Of a DNA stretch of 64,000 nucleotides, positions 9,369 to 19,833 are shown in pieces; position 1 is the first letter of the stretch; every line of letters begins with the position of its first letter. The stretch lies in contig NZ_LN868939.1 of assembly GCF_001182745.1 (NCBI RefSeq), positions 2,170,001-2,234,000 of the forward strand. Reading direction: 5' to 3'. The DNA comes from Nocardia farcinica. GTDB lineage: Bacteria > Actinomycetota > Actinomycetes > Mycobacteriales > Mycobacteriaceae. A model generated the notes under the pieces. That model saw nothing but the letters and a program-made list of their open reading frames with translations, ran no database searches and had not been told where the DNA came from. A program made the translations under genes and the position numbers.

Positions 9369-10034
9369 TCACTCCTTCCGGTCCGGGCCGAGCGCGACCA
9401 CCCGCTTCGCCTCCGCCACCGCGAGGTCGAATCCGGCCTCTGGATCGCGCAACAGCTGTTCGGTCGCGCGGGCATGGGCGCGCCTGTTCGCCTCGCCATT
9501 GTTCATCGCCGCGTGCAGCACCGGTTCGACCGCCGCGCCGAGCGCGACGAACGCCCGGCTCAGGCTGCGCTGCACCTCCCGGTCACCGCGGCCGAACTGG
9601 GTGGCCAGCTCGGCGGCCAAGGCCGCTTCCTGCCCCTCCGGCACGAGCACGACCGCCGCGCGCCACGCGCTGCGCGCGACCTCGTCGTCGGCGTCCTGCA
9701 GCAGCGCCCGCGTGATCGCCGGCCACACCGACTTGTCACCGATCTTGGACAGCGTGTGCAGCGCCTGACTGCGCGCCTGGGGCCGCGCGGACTCGAGCTC
9801 GGTCCGCAGTCGCGGCACGGTGCGGTCGGCGGGCAGCCGGGTCAGCGCCCAGGTGAGCATGTCGCGCACGAAGAAGTCCGGCTCCACCGCGCACCGCCGC
9901 ACCAGCGTCTCCAGCAGCGCGGGGTCGGGATGCGTGCCCGCCGCCATCGCCGCCGCCAGCCGCGTGGACGAATTTCCGGCCGCCAACGCCGCCATCACCT
10001 GTGTGACCTGGGGTTTCCCGTCCGTCGGGTTCAT
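9369..10034 (-). CDS. HEAT-repeat protein, partner of the MerR-HEAT regulator
   Basis: The product is 221 residues, almost entirely helical, with HEAT-like units such as DFFVRDMLTWALTRLP, ARSQALHTLSKIGD and EVARSAWRAAVVLVP. It is the first gene of a two-gene operon with the MerR-HEAT regulator and has GGAGGTGG before ATG 10034. HEAT arrays are scaffolds. An inferred role is to bind the regulator or a ligand protein, since both products carry the same repeat type. There is no signal peptide and no catalytic motif. Confidence 0.8.
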   Translation of the reverse strand: MNPTDGKPQVTQVMAALAAGNSSTRLAAAMAAGTHPDPALLETLVRRCAVEPDFFVRDMLTWALTRLPADRTVPRLRTELESARPQARSQALHTLSKIGDKSVWPAITRALLQDADDEVARSAWRAAVVLVPEGQEAALAAELATQFGRGDREVQRSLSRAFVALGAAVEPVLHAAMNNGEANRRAHARATEQLLRDPEAGFDLAVAEAKRVVALGPDRKE

Positions 10035-10055
10035 GATCGACCACCTCCGACCCCC

Positions 10056-10086
10056 AGTGAAGACCTTGTCACGATGTGAAGGTCAA
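10056..10086 (-). promoter_or_regulatory. MerR-type promoter and operator for the HEAT/MerR operon
   Basis: Read on the minus strand, TTGACC (10086-10081) is followed by exactly 19 bases and then TTCACT (10061-10056). The spacer region is a 23-bp imperfect palindrome (10062-10084) with GACCTT and AAGGTC arms. A dyad inside an overlong 19-bp spacer is the hallmark of promoters that MerR proteins activate by DNA distortion. It lies about 20 bases upstream of ATG 10034. Confidence 0.75.
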
Positions 10087-10094
10087 GCGGAGAA

Positions 10095-10141
10095 GTTGTG
10101 GGCTCATTCGTGTTGTGCACAACATAGTTGTGGGCTACTGT
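10095..10141 (+). promoter_or_regulatory. OhrR operator and leaderless ohrR promoter
   Basis: GTTGTGCACAAC (10112-10123) is a perfect 12-bp palindrome in the -35 region. It is flanked symmetrically by two direct copies of GTTGTGGGCT (10095-10104 and 10127-10136). A -10 element TACTGT (10136-10141) is followed by seven bases and the GTG at 10149, which implies a leaderless transcript. Binding here by the peroxide sensor OhrR would repress ohrR and ohr. Confidence 0.65.
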
Positions 10142-10148
10142 TCTTGGG

Positions 10149-10595
10149 GTGGGTGATGAACTGGCGCTCGATCAGCAGGTCTGCTTTCCGCTGTATGCGG
10201 CCTCGCGGGCGATGACGGCGGTGTATCGGCCCCTGCTGGAGGGGTTGGGACTGACGTATCCGCAGTACCTGGTGATGCTGGTGTTGTGGGAGCGGGACGG
10301 GCGCAGCGTGGGGGAGTTGTGTCAGGAGCTGGCGTTGGACACCGGCACCGTCTCGCCGTTGTTGAAGCGGCTGGCCGCGTCGGGGCTGGTGGAGCGGGTG
10401 CGCTCGACCGCCGACGAGCGGCGGGTGGAGATCCGGCTGACCGACCGGGGCCGGGCGCTGCGCGCGCGAGCCTGCGACATTCCCCGCGAGCTGGCCGAGG
10501 CGACCGGTATGTCGCTCGATGAACTCGCGGCGCTGCGCACGACGCTGCGCCGCCTGACGCGGGCACTCACGTCCGCCGATTCCCCGAAGGAGTAA
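10149..10595 (+). CDS. ohrR: MarR-family peroxide sensor OhrR
   Basis: The product is 148 residues with a MarR winged helix (ELALDTGTVSPLLKRLAASG, then the wing TADERRVEIRLTDRG). The N-terminal Cys in QQVCFPLY matches the reactive Cys that organic hydroperoxides oxidise in OhrR; oxidation releases the protein from DNA. Its target ohr begins three bases after the stop. GTG 10149 is chosen because it lies seven bases after a TACTGT -10, a leaderless arrangement; longer starts would run into the operator. Confidence 0.92.
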   Translation: MGDELALDQQVCFPLYAASRAMTAVYRPLLEGLGLTYPQYLVMLVLWERDGRSVGELCQELALDTGTVSPLLKRLAASGLVERVRSTADERRVEIRLTDRGRALRARACDIPRELAEATGMSLDELAALRTTLRRLTRALTSADSPKE

Positions 10596-10598
10596 ACG

Positions 10599-11021
10599 AT
10601 GCAGGTCCTCTACACCGCCGAAGCGTTGGCCACCGGCGACGGGCGCAACGGCCGCAGCCGCACCACCGACGGCACCATCGACCTGAAGCTGGCGGCCCCG
10701 CCCGCGCTGGGCGGCTCCGGCGAGGGCGCCAACCCCGAACAGCTCTTCGCGGCCGGGTACGCGGCCTGCTTCCATTCCGCGCTGCGGCTGGTCGGCAAGA
10801 GCGAGGGCGCGAACATCGACGACTCGGCGGTCGGCGCGAAGGTCGGCATCGGCCCGAACGAGGCGGGCGGCTTCCAGCTGGCCGTCACGCTCGAGGTGTC
10901 GCTGCCGCACCTGAGTGCCGAGCAGGCGCAGGCCCTGGCCGACAAGGCGCATCAGGTCTGCCCGTACTCCAACGCCGTGCGCGGCAACATCGACGTGACC
11001 GTGCAGGTCGCCGAGGACTGA
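10599..11021 (+). CDS. ohr: Organic hydroperoxide reductase Ohr
   Basis: The product is 140 residues, normal for the Ohr/OsmC family. The two catalytic cysteines are in YAACFHSAL and VCPYSNAVRG. Ohr reduces organic and fatty-acid hydroperoxides in the cytosol, using lipoylated proteins as reductant in studied species. It is cotranscribed with ohrR (GGAG before ATG 10599) and ends at a strong terminator. Confidence 0.96.
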   Translation: MQVLYTAEALATGDGRNGRSRTTDGTIDLKLAAPPALGGSGEGANPEQLFAAGYAACFHSALRLVGKSEGANIDDSAVGAKVGIGPNEAGGFQLAVTLEVSLPHLSAEQAQALADKAHQVCPYSNAVRGNIDVTVQVAED

Positions 11022-11035
11022 TCGGTCCCGCGTCG

Positions 11036-11070
11036 GGCGGGTGTCTCCCCGGTGGAGATGCCCGCCTTTT
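11036..11070 (+). terminator. Intrinsic terminator after ohr
   Basis: GGCGGGTGTCTCC (11036-11048) pairs with GGAGATGCCCGCC (11054-11066) across a CCGGT loop, with one mismatch, followed by TTTT (11067-11070). It ends the ohrR-ohr unit. Confidence 0.85.
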
Positions 11071-11089
11071 CATTTCTCGCCGGTTGAAT

Positions 11090-11114
11090 CGTTTATGCAT
11101 CGTTTTGCGGGTAG
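11090..11114 (+). promoter_or_regulatory. SigB/SigF-like promoter before the small ORF and crt operon
   Basis: CGTTT (11090-11094), a 14-base spacer and GGGTAG (11109-11114) fit the actinobacterial stress-sigma pattern (GTTT with GGGTA). It lies about 30 bases upstream of the small ORF and is the only obvious promoter for the carotenoid genes. SigF control of carotenoid synthesis is known in mycobacteria, which supports the reading. Confidence 0.5.
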
Positions 11115-11144
11115 TCTGCTCGTATCGCACTTCAACCGAGAGAG

Positions 11145-11243
11145 GTGATCGCCGTGCGTGAGGCGTTCGAGATGATCTTCCAGCTCGTTCACGACCCGCT
11201 CGTTCAGCTGTACTACCTGCTGGACAACGCGCTGCCGCGGTAA
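11145..11243 (+). CDS. Small ORF (29-32 residues) preceding the carotenoid operon
   Basis: A GTG at 11154 (or an in-frame GTG at 11145) opens a frame reading REAFEMIFQLVHDP, then LVQLYYLLDNALPR, ending in TAA. GAGAGG lies at 11140-11145 and a stress-type promoter is just upstream. The peptide looks like one amphipathic helix rich in Leu, Phe and Tyr. It could be a membrane-associated small protein or a translated leader for crtE, which starts 84 bases downstream. I recognise no family. Codon bias and a ribosome site support translation, but the length is too short to be sure. Confidence 0.5.
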   Translation: MIAVREAFEMIFQLVHDPLVQLYYLLDNALPR

Positions 11244-11327
11244 CGCGGGCAGCCGTCGGGGCGGTCGGCCGAGTCCGGCCGCCTCGGCATTTTCGATGCG
11301 AGACCGATGCGAGAACTGGAGTCCGAC

Positions 11328-12437
11328 ATGGCGGGCGAGACGATGATCGACCGGCCGGTGCATACCGAGGCGCCTCCGGTGCCCGAGCATCCGGCCGCGT
11401 GGTGCACCCGGATGCGCGACGACACCGCGCGCGTGCTCGACGATTTCGTGCGCGCGCGCCGCCGCGAGCACCTGGGCGCGCCAGAAACCGCCGTGCTGGG
11501 ACAGGTGATCGGCGACTTCGTCGCGGGCGGCAAGTACCTGCGTTCGGCGCTGCACCTGGCGGGCTGGTCGACCGTGGCGCCGGTCGGCGCGGCCGCGATC
11601 CGCGCGGCGGCGAGCGCGGAACTGCTGCACTGCTTCGCGCTCATGCAGGACGACGTGATGGACGAGTCCGCGCGGCGGCGCGGCCGGCCCGCAGCGCACG
11701 TCCGGTTCGCGCAGTGGCATGCGCGGCAAGGACTTTCGGGATCGTCGGACCGCTTCGGCGAGTCCGCGGCGACGCTGGCGGCCGACCTGTGCCTGGTGTG
11801 GGCCGAGCAGCTGCTGCGCGAGAGCGGGGTGGACGCCGCCGCACTGGCCAGGGCGTTGCCCCGCTACGACGCCATGCGCAGCGAACTGGCGGTCGGGCAG
11901 TTCCGCGACCTGGTGAACGACGCGCGGCGGCGGCCGGCACTGGCCGACGTGCTGGCGGTGGCGCGGGCGAAGTCGGGGCACTACACCGTGCGCCGACCGC
12001 TGGAGCTGGGGGCGGAGCTGGCCGGGGCACCGCCGGCGGTGCTCGCGGCGCTCGGCCGGTACGGGGTCGCCATCGGGGAGGCGTTCCAGGTGCGCGACGA
12101 CCTGCTCGGCGTCTTCGGCGATCCGGGCGCGACCGGCAAGCCGGTCGGGGCGGACCTGCGCAACGGCAAGGCCACCACCGTGGTGGTGCTGGCCCGCGAA
12201 TACGCCGACGGCGTGACGCGGCGGGAGCTGGCACGGCTGGCCGAACTGCCGGAACTCGGTGCCGAGGAGATCGCCCGGTACGTGCGGGTGATCGCGGAGA
12301 CCGGCGCGCCACGGCGGCTCGAACTGCTGATCGCGCACCGGCTGCGCGAAGGGCTCGCCGCGATCGCCGGGCTAGAGCCGGGCGCCCGCGCGGTGCTCAC
12401 CCATCTCGCCCACGCGTGCACCGACCGGTCGCGCTGA
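11328..12437 (+). CDS. crtE: Geranylgeranyl diphosphate synthase (polyprenyl synthetase) CrtE
   Basis: The product is 369 residues of the trans-prenyltransferase fold. The first Asp-rich motif is DDVMD (in LMQDDVMDES) and the second is DDLLGVFGD, both needed for Mg-diphosphate binding; GGKYLRSAL is the conserved substrate-binding segment. It extends C5 units to C20 GGPP, the carotenoid precursor, as shown by crtI and crtB directly downstream. ATG 11328 is preferred because GGAG lies eight bases upstream; ATG 11307 is the alternative. Enzymes of this type may also make C15 or C25 chains. Confidence 0.93.
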   Translation: MAGETMIDRPVHTEAPPVPEHPAAWCTRMRDDTARVLDDFVRARRREHLGAPETAVLGQVIGDFVAGGKYLRSALHLAGWSTVAPVGAAAIRAAASAELLHCFALMQDDVMDESARRRGRPAAHVRFAQWHARQGLSGSSDRFGESAATLAADLCLVWAEQLLRESGVDAAALARALPRYDAMRSELAVGQFRDLVNDARRRPALADVLAVARAKSGHYTVRRPLELGAELAGAPPAVLAALGRYGVAIGEAFQVRDDLLGVFGDPGATGKPVGADLRNGKATTVVVLAREYADGVTRRELARLAELPELGAEEIARYVRVIAETGAPRRLELLIAHRLREGLAAIAGLEPGARAVLTHLAHACTDRSR

Positions 12438-12456
12438 CATCTCGGAGGAGGATTCG

Positions 12457-13989
12457 ATGCGCACCGTGCGCGGGAGAACAGATCGCGTGGTCGTGATCGG
12501 GGCAGGGCTGGCGGGGCTGTCGGCGGCACTGCACCTGGCCGGGCGTGGCCGGGAGGTCGTCGTGCTCGAACGCGCGGCGGTGCCCGGCGGACGCGCCGGA
12601 CGGCTCGACGTCGGCGGCTACCGGCTCGACACCGGGCCGACCGTGCTGACCATGCCCGACATCCTCGAGCAGACCTTCGCGGCCGTCGGCGACACCCTCG
12701 GCGACCGCCTCGACCTGCGGCCCCTGCACCCGGCCTACGACGCGCGCTTCGCCGACGGCACCCGGTTGGCCGTGCACAGCGAGCCCGACGCGATGTATGC
12801 GGAGGTGCGGCGGTTCGCGGGTGCGGCGGAGGCGGATCGCTATCTGCGGCTGCGAAACTGGCTGGGCAGGCTGTATCGCGCGCAGTACGAACGGTTCATC
12901 GCGGCCAACCTGGATTCCCCGCTCTCGGCGGTGACGCCCGCGCTCGCCCGGGTGGTCGCGCTCGGCGGATTCCGCTCGGTCGAGACGAAGATCGCGCAGA
13001 TGTTGCGCGACGAACGGCTGCGGCGGGTGTTCAGTTTCCAGTCGCTGTACGCGGGCGTGGCGCCGCAGCGCGCGCTGGCGGTGTACGCGGTGATCGCCTA
13101 CATGGACACCGTTGCGGGAGTGTACTTTCCGCGCGGCGGAGTGCGGGCGCTGCCGGACGCGCTGGCCGCGGCCGCGGTGGACGCCGGGGTGGACCTGCGT
13201 TACGACGCGGCGGTGACGGCGTTCGAGCGCACCGGCGCACGGGTCACCGCGGTCCGGACGGCCGCGGGGGAGCGGCTGGCCTGCGACGCGGTGGTCGCCA
13301 CGACCGAACCGCACCTCACCTACCGCCTGCTCGGTGCGGCGCCGCGCCGGGTGGTTCCGCTGCGGGCAGCGCCCTCGGCGGCGATCGTGCACGTCGGGTT
13401 GCCGGCCGGAGCCGACATCGGCCACCACACGATCGGGTTCGGGGCGGCCTGGCGGCGAACCTTCGACGAACTCATCACCGAAGGGCGCACCATGAGCGAC
13501 CCGTCCCTGCTCATCACCCGGCCCACCGCCACCGATCCCGGTCTCGCCCCACCCGGCCGCGATCTGGTCTCGGTGCTGGCGCCGGTGCCGAACCTCGCCG
13601 TGCACCGGGATGGTTCGGTCCTGGACTGGGACGCCGACGGGGAGCGGTATCTGCGCGAGGTCCTCGCGGTCGCCGCCGCACGGGTCCATCCGGGCCTGGC
13701 CGACGCGCAGATCCTGGCGACGATCACTCCCGCCGACTGGGCGCGCGCGGACATGTTCGCGGGCACCCCGTTCAGCTATGCCCACACGCTCACCCAGACC
13801 GGCCCGTTCCGGCCGGGCAACTTCCCCCGCGCCTTCGACAACGTGGTGCTCGCCGGTTCGGGCACGACCCCCGGCGTCGGCGTGCCGACCGCCCTGATCT
13901 CCGGGCAACTGGCCGCGGACCGGATCACCGGCGTGGTACGGGGGACCGCTCGGGTGCGAGCGACGGGAGCCCGCCATGACGCGGCGTGA
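12457..13989 (+). CDS. crtI: Phytoene desaturase CrtI
   Basis: The product is 510 residues. The N-terminal FAD-binding motif [11 protein letters not shown] is present, and the bacterial phytoene dehydrogenase signature [16 protein letters not shown] leads into [12 protein letters not shown] at the C-terminus. It desaturates phytoene, usually in four steps to lycopene; the number of steps cannot be told from sequence. A GGAGGAGG ribosome site precedes ATG 12457, and the end overlaps crtB by 14 bases. Confidence 0.96.
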   Translation: MRTVRGRTDRVVVIGAGLAGLSAALHLAGRGREVVVLERAAVPGGRAGRLDVGGYRLDTGPTVLTMPDILEQTFAAVGDTLGDRLDLRPLHPAYDARFADGTRLAVHSEPDAMYAEVRRFAGAAEADRYLRLRNWLGRLYRAQYERFIAANLDSPLSAVTPALARVVALGGFRSVETKIAQMLRDERLRRVFSFQSLYAGVAPQRALAVYAVIAYMDTVAGVYFPRGGVRALPDALAAAAVDAGVDLRYDAAVTAFERTGARVTAVRTAAGERLACDAVVATTEPHLTYRLLGAAPRRVVPLRAAPSAAIVHVGLPAGADIGHHTIGFGAAWRRTFDELITEGRTMSDPSLLITRPTATDPGLAPPGRDLVSVLAPVPNLAVHRDGSVLDWDADGERYLREVLAVAAARVHPGLADAQILATITPADWARADMFAGTPFSYAHTLTQTGPFRPGNFPRAFDNVVLAGSGTTPGVGVPTALISGQLAADRITGVVRGTARVRATGARHDAA

Positions 13990-15079
13990 ACTCGATGCCG
14001 CGGGCATCACCGACCCCGCCCTGCGCCACGCCTACACCCGGTGCCGCGCGCTGAACGCCGCGCACGGGCGCACCTATTTCCTGGCGACCCGGTTGCTGCC
14101 GCCGGACCGGCGGCCCGCGGTGCATGCGCTCTACGGTTTCGCGCGGCATGTGGACGACCTGGTCGATCTGCCCGATCGGGACGCGCCCGGTTCCGGCCTC
14201 GCCGCGGACGCGCGCATCCGTGCCCACATCGACACGGCCGAGCGGGAACTCACCGCCGCGCTCGCCCGATCGGTGCGCGTTCAATCGGTATCCGCTCAGC
14301 TGGCCGGGCCCGGCCAACCCGTCGTGCCCGCTCAGCCGATCGGGCCCGGCCAACCCGTCGCGCCCGCCCAGTCGGCCGCGCCCGCCCAACCGGCGCCCGC
14401 TCAGCCGGTCGTGACCGCACTGGCCGACACCGTGCGCCGCCACCGTATCGACCCCGCGCTGTTCGCGGCCTTCCTGACGTCCATGCGCATGGACCTGGAG
14501 GTCCGCGACTACCCGACCCGCGCCGCCCTCCAGCGCTACACCTACGGGTCGGCTCAGGTGATCGGCCTGCAACTGCTGCCGGTCCTCGGCACCGTCACCG
14601 ACACCGCCGTGGCGGCTCCGTTCGCCGCCGCGCTCGGCGACGCCTTCCAGCTCACCAACTTCCTGCGCGACGTCGCCGAAGACCTCGACCGTGGCCGCGT
14701 CTATCTGCCCGCCGACGAACTCGCCGCGCACGGTGTCGACCGGGATCGCCTGGCCTGGTGCCGCACCCGCGGCCGCCCCGACGCGGCGGTCCGTGCCGCC
14801 CTCACCGACCAGATCGCCATGACCCGGGCGGTCTACCGCACCGCCGAGCCCGGTATCGCCCTGCTCGACCCGATGGCCCGCCCCTGCGTGGCCACCGCGT
14901 TCCGCCTCTACGCCGCCATCCTCGACCGCATCGAAGCCGCCGACCACAACGTCTTCGCCACCCGCGCCACCGTCGGCCGCACCCGCAAACTCGGCGTCGC
15001 CCTCCCGGCCCTCACCCGCGCCTGGTGGTCGCGCCGCCCCACCCCTCGCCACACGGCACCCCCGCGCGCCCAGCATTGA
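13976..15079 (+). CDS. crtB: Phytoene synthase CrtB with a Pro/Gln/Ala-rich insert
   Basis: The product is 367 residues; the family is usually about 300. Substrate-binding Asp motifs are in [10 protein letters not shown] (near 56-65) and [12 protein letters not shown]. The enzyme joins two GGPP molecules to phytoene. Residues of about 101-146 are a low-complexity insert made of degenerate 12-residue repeats ([12 protein letters not shown] type), encoded by a 36-bp tandem repeat. It lies between catalytic helices and accounts for the extra length. The start overlaps the crtI end. No lycopene cyclase or ketolase gene is in the window. Confidence 0.94.
   Translation: MTRRELDAAGITDPALRHAYTRCRALNAAHGRTYFLATRLLPPDRRPAVHALYGFARHVDDLVDLPDRDAPGSGLAADARIRAHIDTAERELTAALARSVRVQSVSAQLAGPGQPVVPAQPIGPGQPVAPAQSAAPAQPAPAQPVVTALADTVRRHRIDPALFAAFLTSMRMDLEVRDYPTRAALQRYTYGSAQVIGLQLLPVLGTVTDTAVAAPFAAALGDAFQLTNFLRDVAEDLDRGRVYLPADELAAHGVDRDRLAWCRTRGRPDAAVRAALTDQIAMTRAVYRTAEPGIALLDPMARPCVATAFRLYAAILDRIEAADHNVFATRATVGRTRKLGVALPALTRAWWSRRPTPRHTAPPRAQH
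14306..14377 (+). repeat. 36-bp coding tandem repeat inside crtB
   Basis: The segment from 14306 and the one from 14342 begin with the same 15 bases (GGGCCCGGCCAACCC) and stay near-identical for about 30 bases, giving two units of 36 bp. A more degenerate third unit follows. It encodes the Pro/Gln/Ala-rich insert, and its length is likely to vary between strains by slippage. Confidence 0.85.
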
Positions 15080-15124
15080 GCTGGACCGATCCGAGACAGA
15101 GGGGGCGATGAGCGCACTGCCGGC

Positions 15125-15181
15125 GTGGCGACCGACCCCGAGATGCTCCTGATCACCGAACAGGGCTTCGACGCGCACTGA
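15125..15181 (+). pseudogene. Possible gene remnant between crtB and the MFS gene
   Basis: A GTG frame reads VATDPEMLLITEQGFDAH and stops. It has no ribosome site and resembles the C-terminal end of some larger protein rather than a complete gene. I cannot name the parent family. It may be a chance frame; its value is only that it ends directly at the hairpin that separates the convergent genes. Confidence 0.2.
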
Positions 15182-15197
15182 GGGCGCTCAACGCCCT
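15181..15197. terminator. Hairpin between convergent crtB and MFS genes
   Basis: AGGGCG (15181-15186) and CGCCCT (15192-15197) form a perfect stem with a five-base loop. There is no U-tract. The position between convergent genes suggests a bidirectional terminator. Confidence 0.45.
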
Positions 15198-15237
15198 GAG
15201 CCGGTCAGCGCCCCCGAGGCGGTGGCCTGGCGTCACC
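15195..15237 (+). repeat. Decayed copy of the 78-bp intergenic repeat
   Basis: CCTGAGCCGGTCAGCG, then GAGGCGGT and GCGTCACC, align with the reverse complement of the repeat at 24.9 kb and 50.7 kb at roughly 80 percent over 43 bases by eye. It sits between convergent genes, and the MFS stop codon (15233-15235) falls inside it. Confidence 0.5.
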
Positions 15238-16768
15238 GCTCGGTCGTGCCGGGCCGCAGGCGCAGGGCCACCCAGGCGGCGATCAGCAGGATCGTCGCGG
15301 TGCCGGTGGCGGCGAGGTGGACGCCGGAGAGGAAGGCCTCGTGGACCGAGGTCAACATCGTCTCCGCGGTGGCCTGCGGCAGGCCGCGTGCGAATTCCGT
15401 AGCGGCGCCCAGGGATTCGCGTGCGGTGTCGGGCAGGTCGGGGAGCGAGCCACGGAAGATCGCCATCACGACGCTGCCGAGCAGGGCCACGCCGAGGGCG
15501 ATGCCGGTCTCGTAGGCGGTTTCCGAGACCGCGGCGGCCGCGCCCGCGCGTTCCGGCGGGGCGGAGCTGACCACCAGATCCGACGACACCGTCAGCGCCA
15601 CACCGACACCCGCGCCCACCCCGAGGAAGCCGAGGATGAACGGCAGGGTACTGGTCGCGGCGTCGGGGCCGAGCCGCAGGAACACCGCGGCTCCCGCGGC
15701 GGCCGTCACCAGCGCACCGCCCAGCACCGCGCCCGGCCGCCAGCGCTGCACCAGCCACGCCGCGGCCAGCGAGGCGACCACGCTGGCCGCCAGGCCGGGC
15801 AGCAACAGCAGACCGGCCTGCAACGGCGACCGGCCGAGCACCAGCTGCAGATACTGCGAGCCGAAGAACAGCACACCGGCGAGCGCGAAGACCGCCAGCA
15901 GGCTGGTCACGACCGCGACCCGGAACTGCGGCCGCGCGAACAGCGTGAGGTCCAGCATCGGTCGCGGCAGCCGCCGCTGCCTGCGCACGAACAGCACGGC
16001 GGCGAGCACGCCCACGGCGGCGGCCGACGCGAGGACCGGCCGCGGGCCGTGCGCGGCGGTTTCCTTGATCGCGTAGACGATCGGCACCAGGGCCAGCAGC
16101 GACAGCGCCGCGCTGGGCACGTCGAACCGGCCGGGTGACGGGTCGCGCGATTCCGGGATCAGCACCGGGCCGAGCATCAGCAGCACCAGCATGACCGGCA
16201 GGTTGACCAGGAACACCGAGCCCCACCAGTAGTGCTCGAGCAGCCAGCCGCCCAGTAGCGGACCGGCCGCCGCGCCGCCACCGGCCATCGCGCTCCACAC
16301 CGCGATGGCGATGGTGCGCTGGCGCGGGTCGAGGAACATCGAGCGGATCAGGCCCAGTGTGGCGGGCATGAGGGTGGCGCCTGCGACACCTTGGAGCACG
16401 CGCGCGGCGATGAGCATCTCGGGCGAGACCGCCCAGGCCGCGACCGCGGAGGCCAGGCCGAAGCCGACCGCGCCGATGAGCAGCAGTTTGCGGCGGCCGA
16501 TGCGGTCGCCGAGGTCGCCCATCACCACCAGCAGGCCGGCGAGCACGAACGAGTACACGTCGATGATCCACAGCAGCTGCGGGGTGGTGGGCGCGAGGTC
16601 GGCGCTGATCGCGGGGACCGCGAGGTCGAGCACCGTCGCGTCGATCGAGAGCAGCAGCAGGGCCAGGGCCAGCACGGCCAGACCCCACCATGCCCGCGCG
16701 GTCGCGCGCGGCGGCGGGCCGGGGGTGGTGGGCACGCCGGTGCTCGGGGTCGTGGTCTGGGGGTTCAT
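15233..16768 (-). CDS. MFS drug exporter, DHA2 (14-TM, QacA/EmrB) type
   Basis: The product is 511 residues with 14 probable membrane segments. The motif-A-like loop GDRIGRRK follows helix 2, and LSIDATVLDLAVPAI in helix 1 is the motif D1 form typical of the DHA2 family of proton-driven multidrug exporters. It is divergent from a TetR gene, with two palindromic operators between them, the standard layout for substrate-induced efflux. ATG 16768 is chosen because the longer frame runs through the operator region. Confidence 0.92.
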   Translation of the reverse strand: MNPQTTTPSTGVPTTPGPPPRATARAWWGLAVLALALLLLSIDATVLDLAVPAISADLAPTTPQLLWIIDVYSFVLAGLLVVMGDLGDRIGRRKLLLIGAVGFGLASAVAAWAVSPEMLIAARVLQGVAGATLMPATLGLIRSMFLDPRQRTIAIAVWSAMAGGGAAAGPLLGGWLLEHYWWGSVFLVNLPVMLVLLMLGPVLIPESRDPSPGRFDVPSAALSLLALVPIVYAIKETAAHGPRPVLASAAAVGVLAAVLFVRRQRRLPRPMLDLTLFARPQFRVAVVTSLLAVFALAGVLFFGSQYLQLVLGRSPLQAGLLLLPGLAASVVASLAAAWLVQRWRPGAVLGGALVTAAAGAAVFLRLGPDAATSTLPFILGFLGVGAGVGVALTVSSDLVVSSAPPERAGAAAAVSETAYETGIALGVALLGSVVMAIFRGSLPDLPDTARESLGAATEFARGLPQATAETMLTSVHEAFLSGVHLAATGTATILLIAAWVALRLRPGTTER

Positions 16769-16816
16769 CGATGTTCTCGACTTCCGTGACTTTCTCGACG
16801 TTGGTCGTCGTTGGTT

Positions 16817-16865
16817 TACCGTCCAGACGGTACAGTACACGACATGACCGTCCGGCCGGTATAGT
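16817..16865. promoter_or_regulatory. Paired TetR operators and leaderless tetR promoter
   Basis: Site 1, TACCGTC-CA-GACGGTA (16817-16832), is a perfect palindrome. Site 2 (16846-16861) is the same sequence with one mismatch per arm (GACCGTC-CG-GCCGGTA); the centres are 29 bp apart. A -10 element TATAGT (16860-16865) overlaps the edge of site 2 and lies eight bases before the GTG of tetR, so that transcript is probably leaderless and autorepressed. Site 1 faces the exporter gene. Confidence 0.8.
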
Positions 16866-16873
16866 CGGCGCCC

Positions 16874-17412
16874 GTGACGCCGAGCACCCGCGACCGGATC
16901 CTGAACGCGCTGGAGGCCCTGCTGCTGGAAAAGGGCATGTCACAGGTGACGTTGGAGAACGTCGCCGCGGCGGCGGGCGTTTCCAAAGGGGGCCTGCTCT
17001 ACCACTTCAAGAGCAAGGACGCACTGCTGGCGGGACTGGTCCGCCGACTGGGGGAGCGCGCCGCGCACCAGATGGCCGACACCACGGCCAAGGGCGTCTC
17101 GATCGCCGAGTGGTACCTGCAGACGCCGAATCCCGACAACGTCGCCGACGCGGTGGAGATGGAGCTCTACCGTTCCATGCTGGCGACCATGCGCAGCGTC
17201 GACGCCAAGGACGACGCCGACGAGGTGCAGCGCGCGCTCGCCGACCTGATGGTCTCCTGGTCCGACGGCCTGGACGAGGAGATCGACGACCCGGTGCGCG
17301 CCGACATCATCCGGCTGGTCGGCGACGGCGTGTATCTGCGCGCGCTGCTGGGCATTCCGCCGATCGACCCGGAGCGCTACCGCCGGGTCGTCGAGCGGCT
17401 GCTGACCGGCGG

Positions 17413-17428
<16 letters not shown>
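16874..17428 (+). CDS. TetR-family repressor of the adjacent exporter
   Basis: The product is 184 residues. The N-terminal helix-turn-helix VTLENVAAAAGVSKGGLLYHF with the following KSKDALL is the canonical TetR DNA-binding domain. The C-terminal ligand domain is divergent, as usual. It lies divergent from the MFS gene with two operators between. GTG 16874 follows the TATAGT -10 by eight bases. The last 16 bases overlap the convergent UvrA-like gene. Confidence 0.92.
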
Positions 17429-19800
<2,372 letters not shown>

Positions 19801-19833
19801 CGGGTCTCCATCGGGTGCGATCGGAAGAGGGGG

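Noticed and set aside
12397..14010. A 537-codon minus-strand frame opposite crtI
   Set aside because: Low-complexity composition and no motif; crtI on the plus strand has full family signatures.
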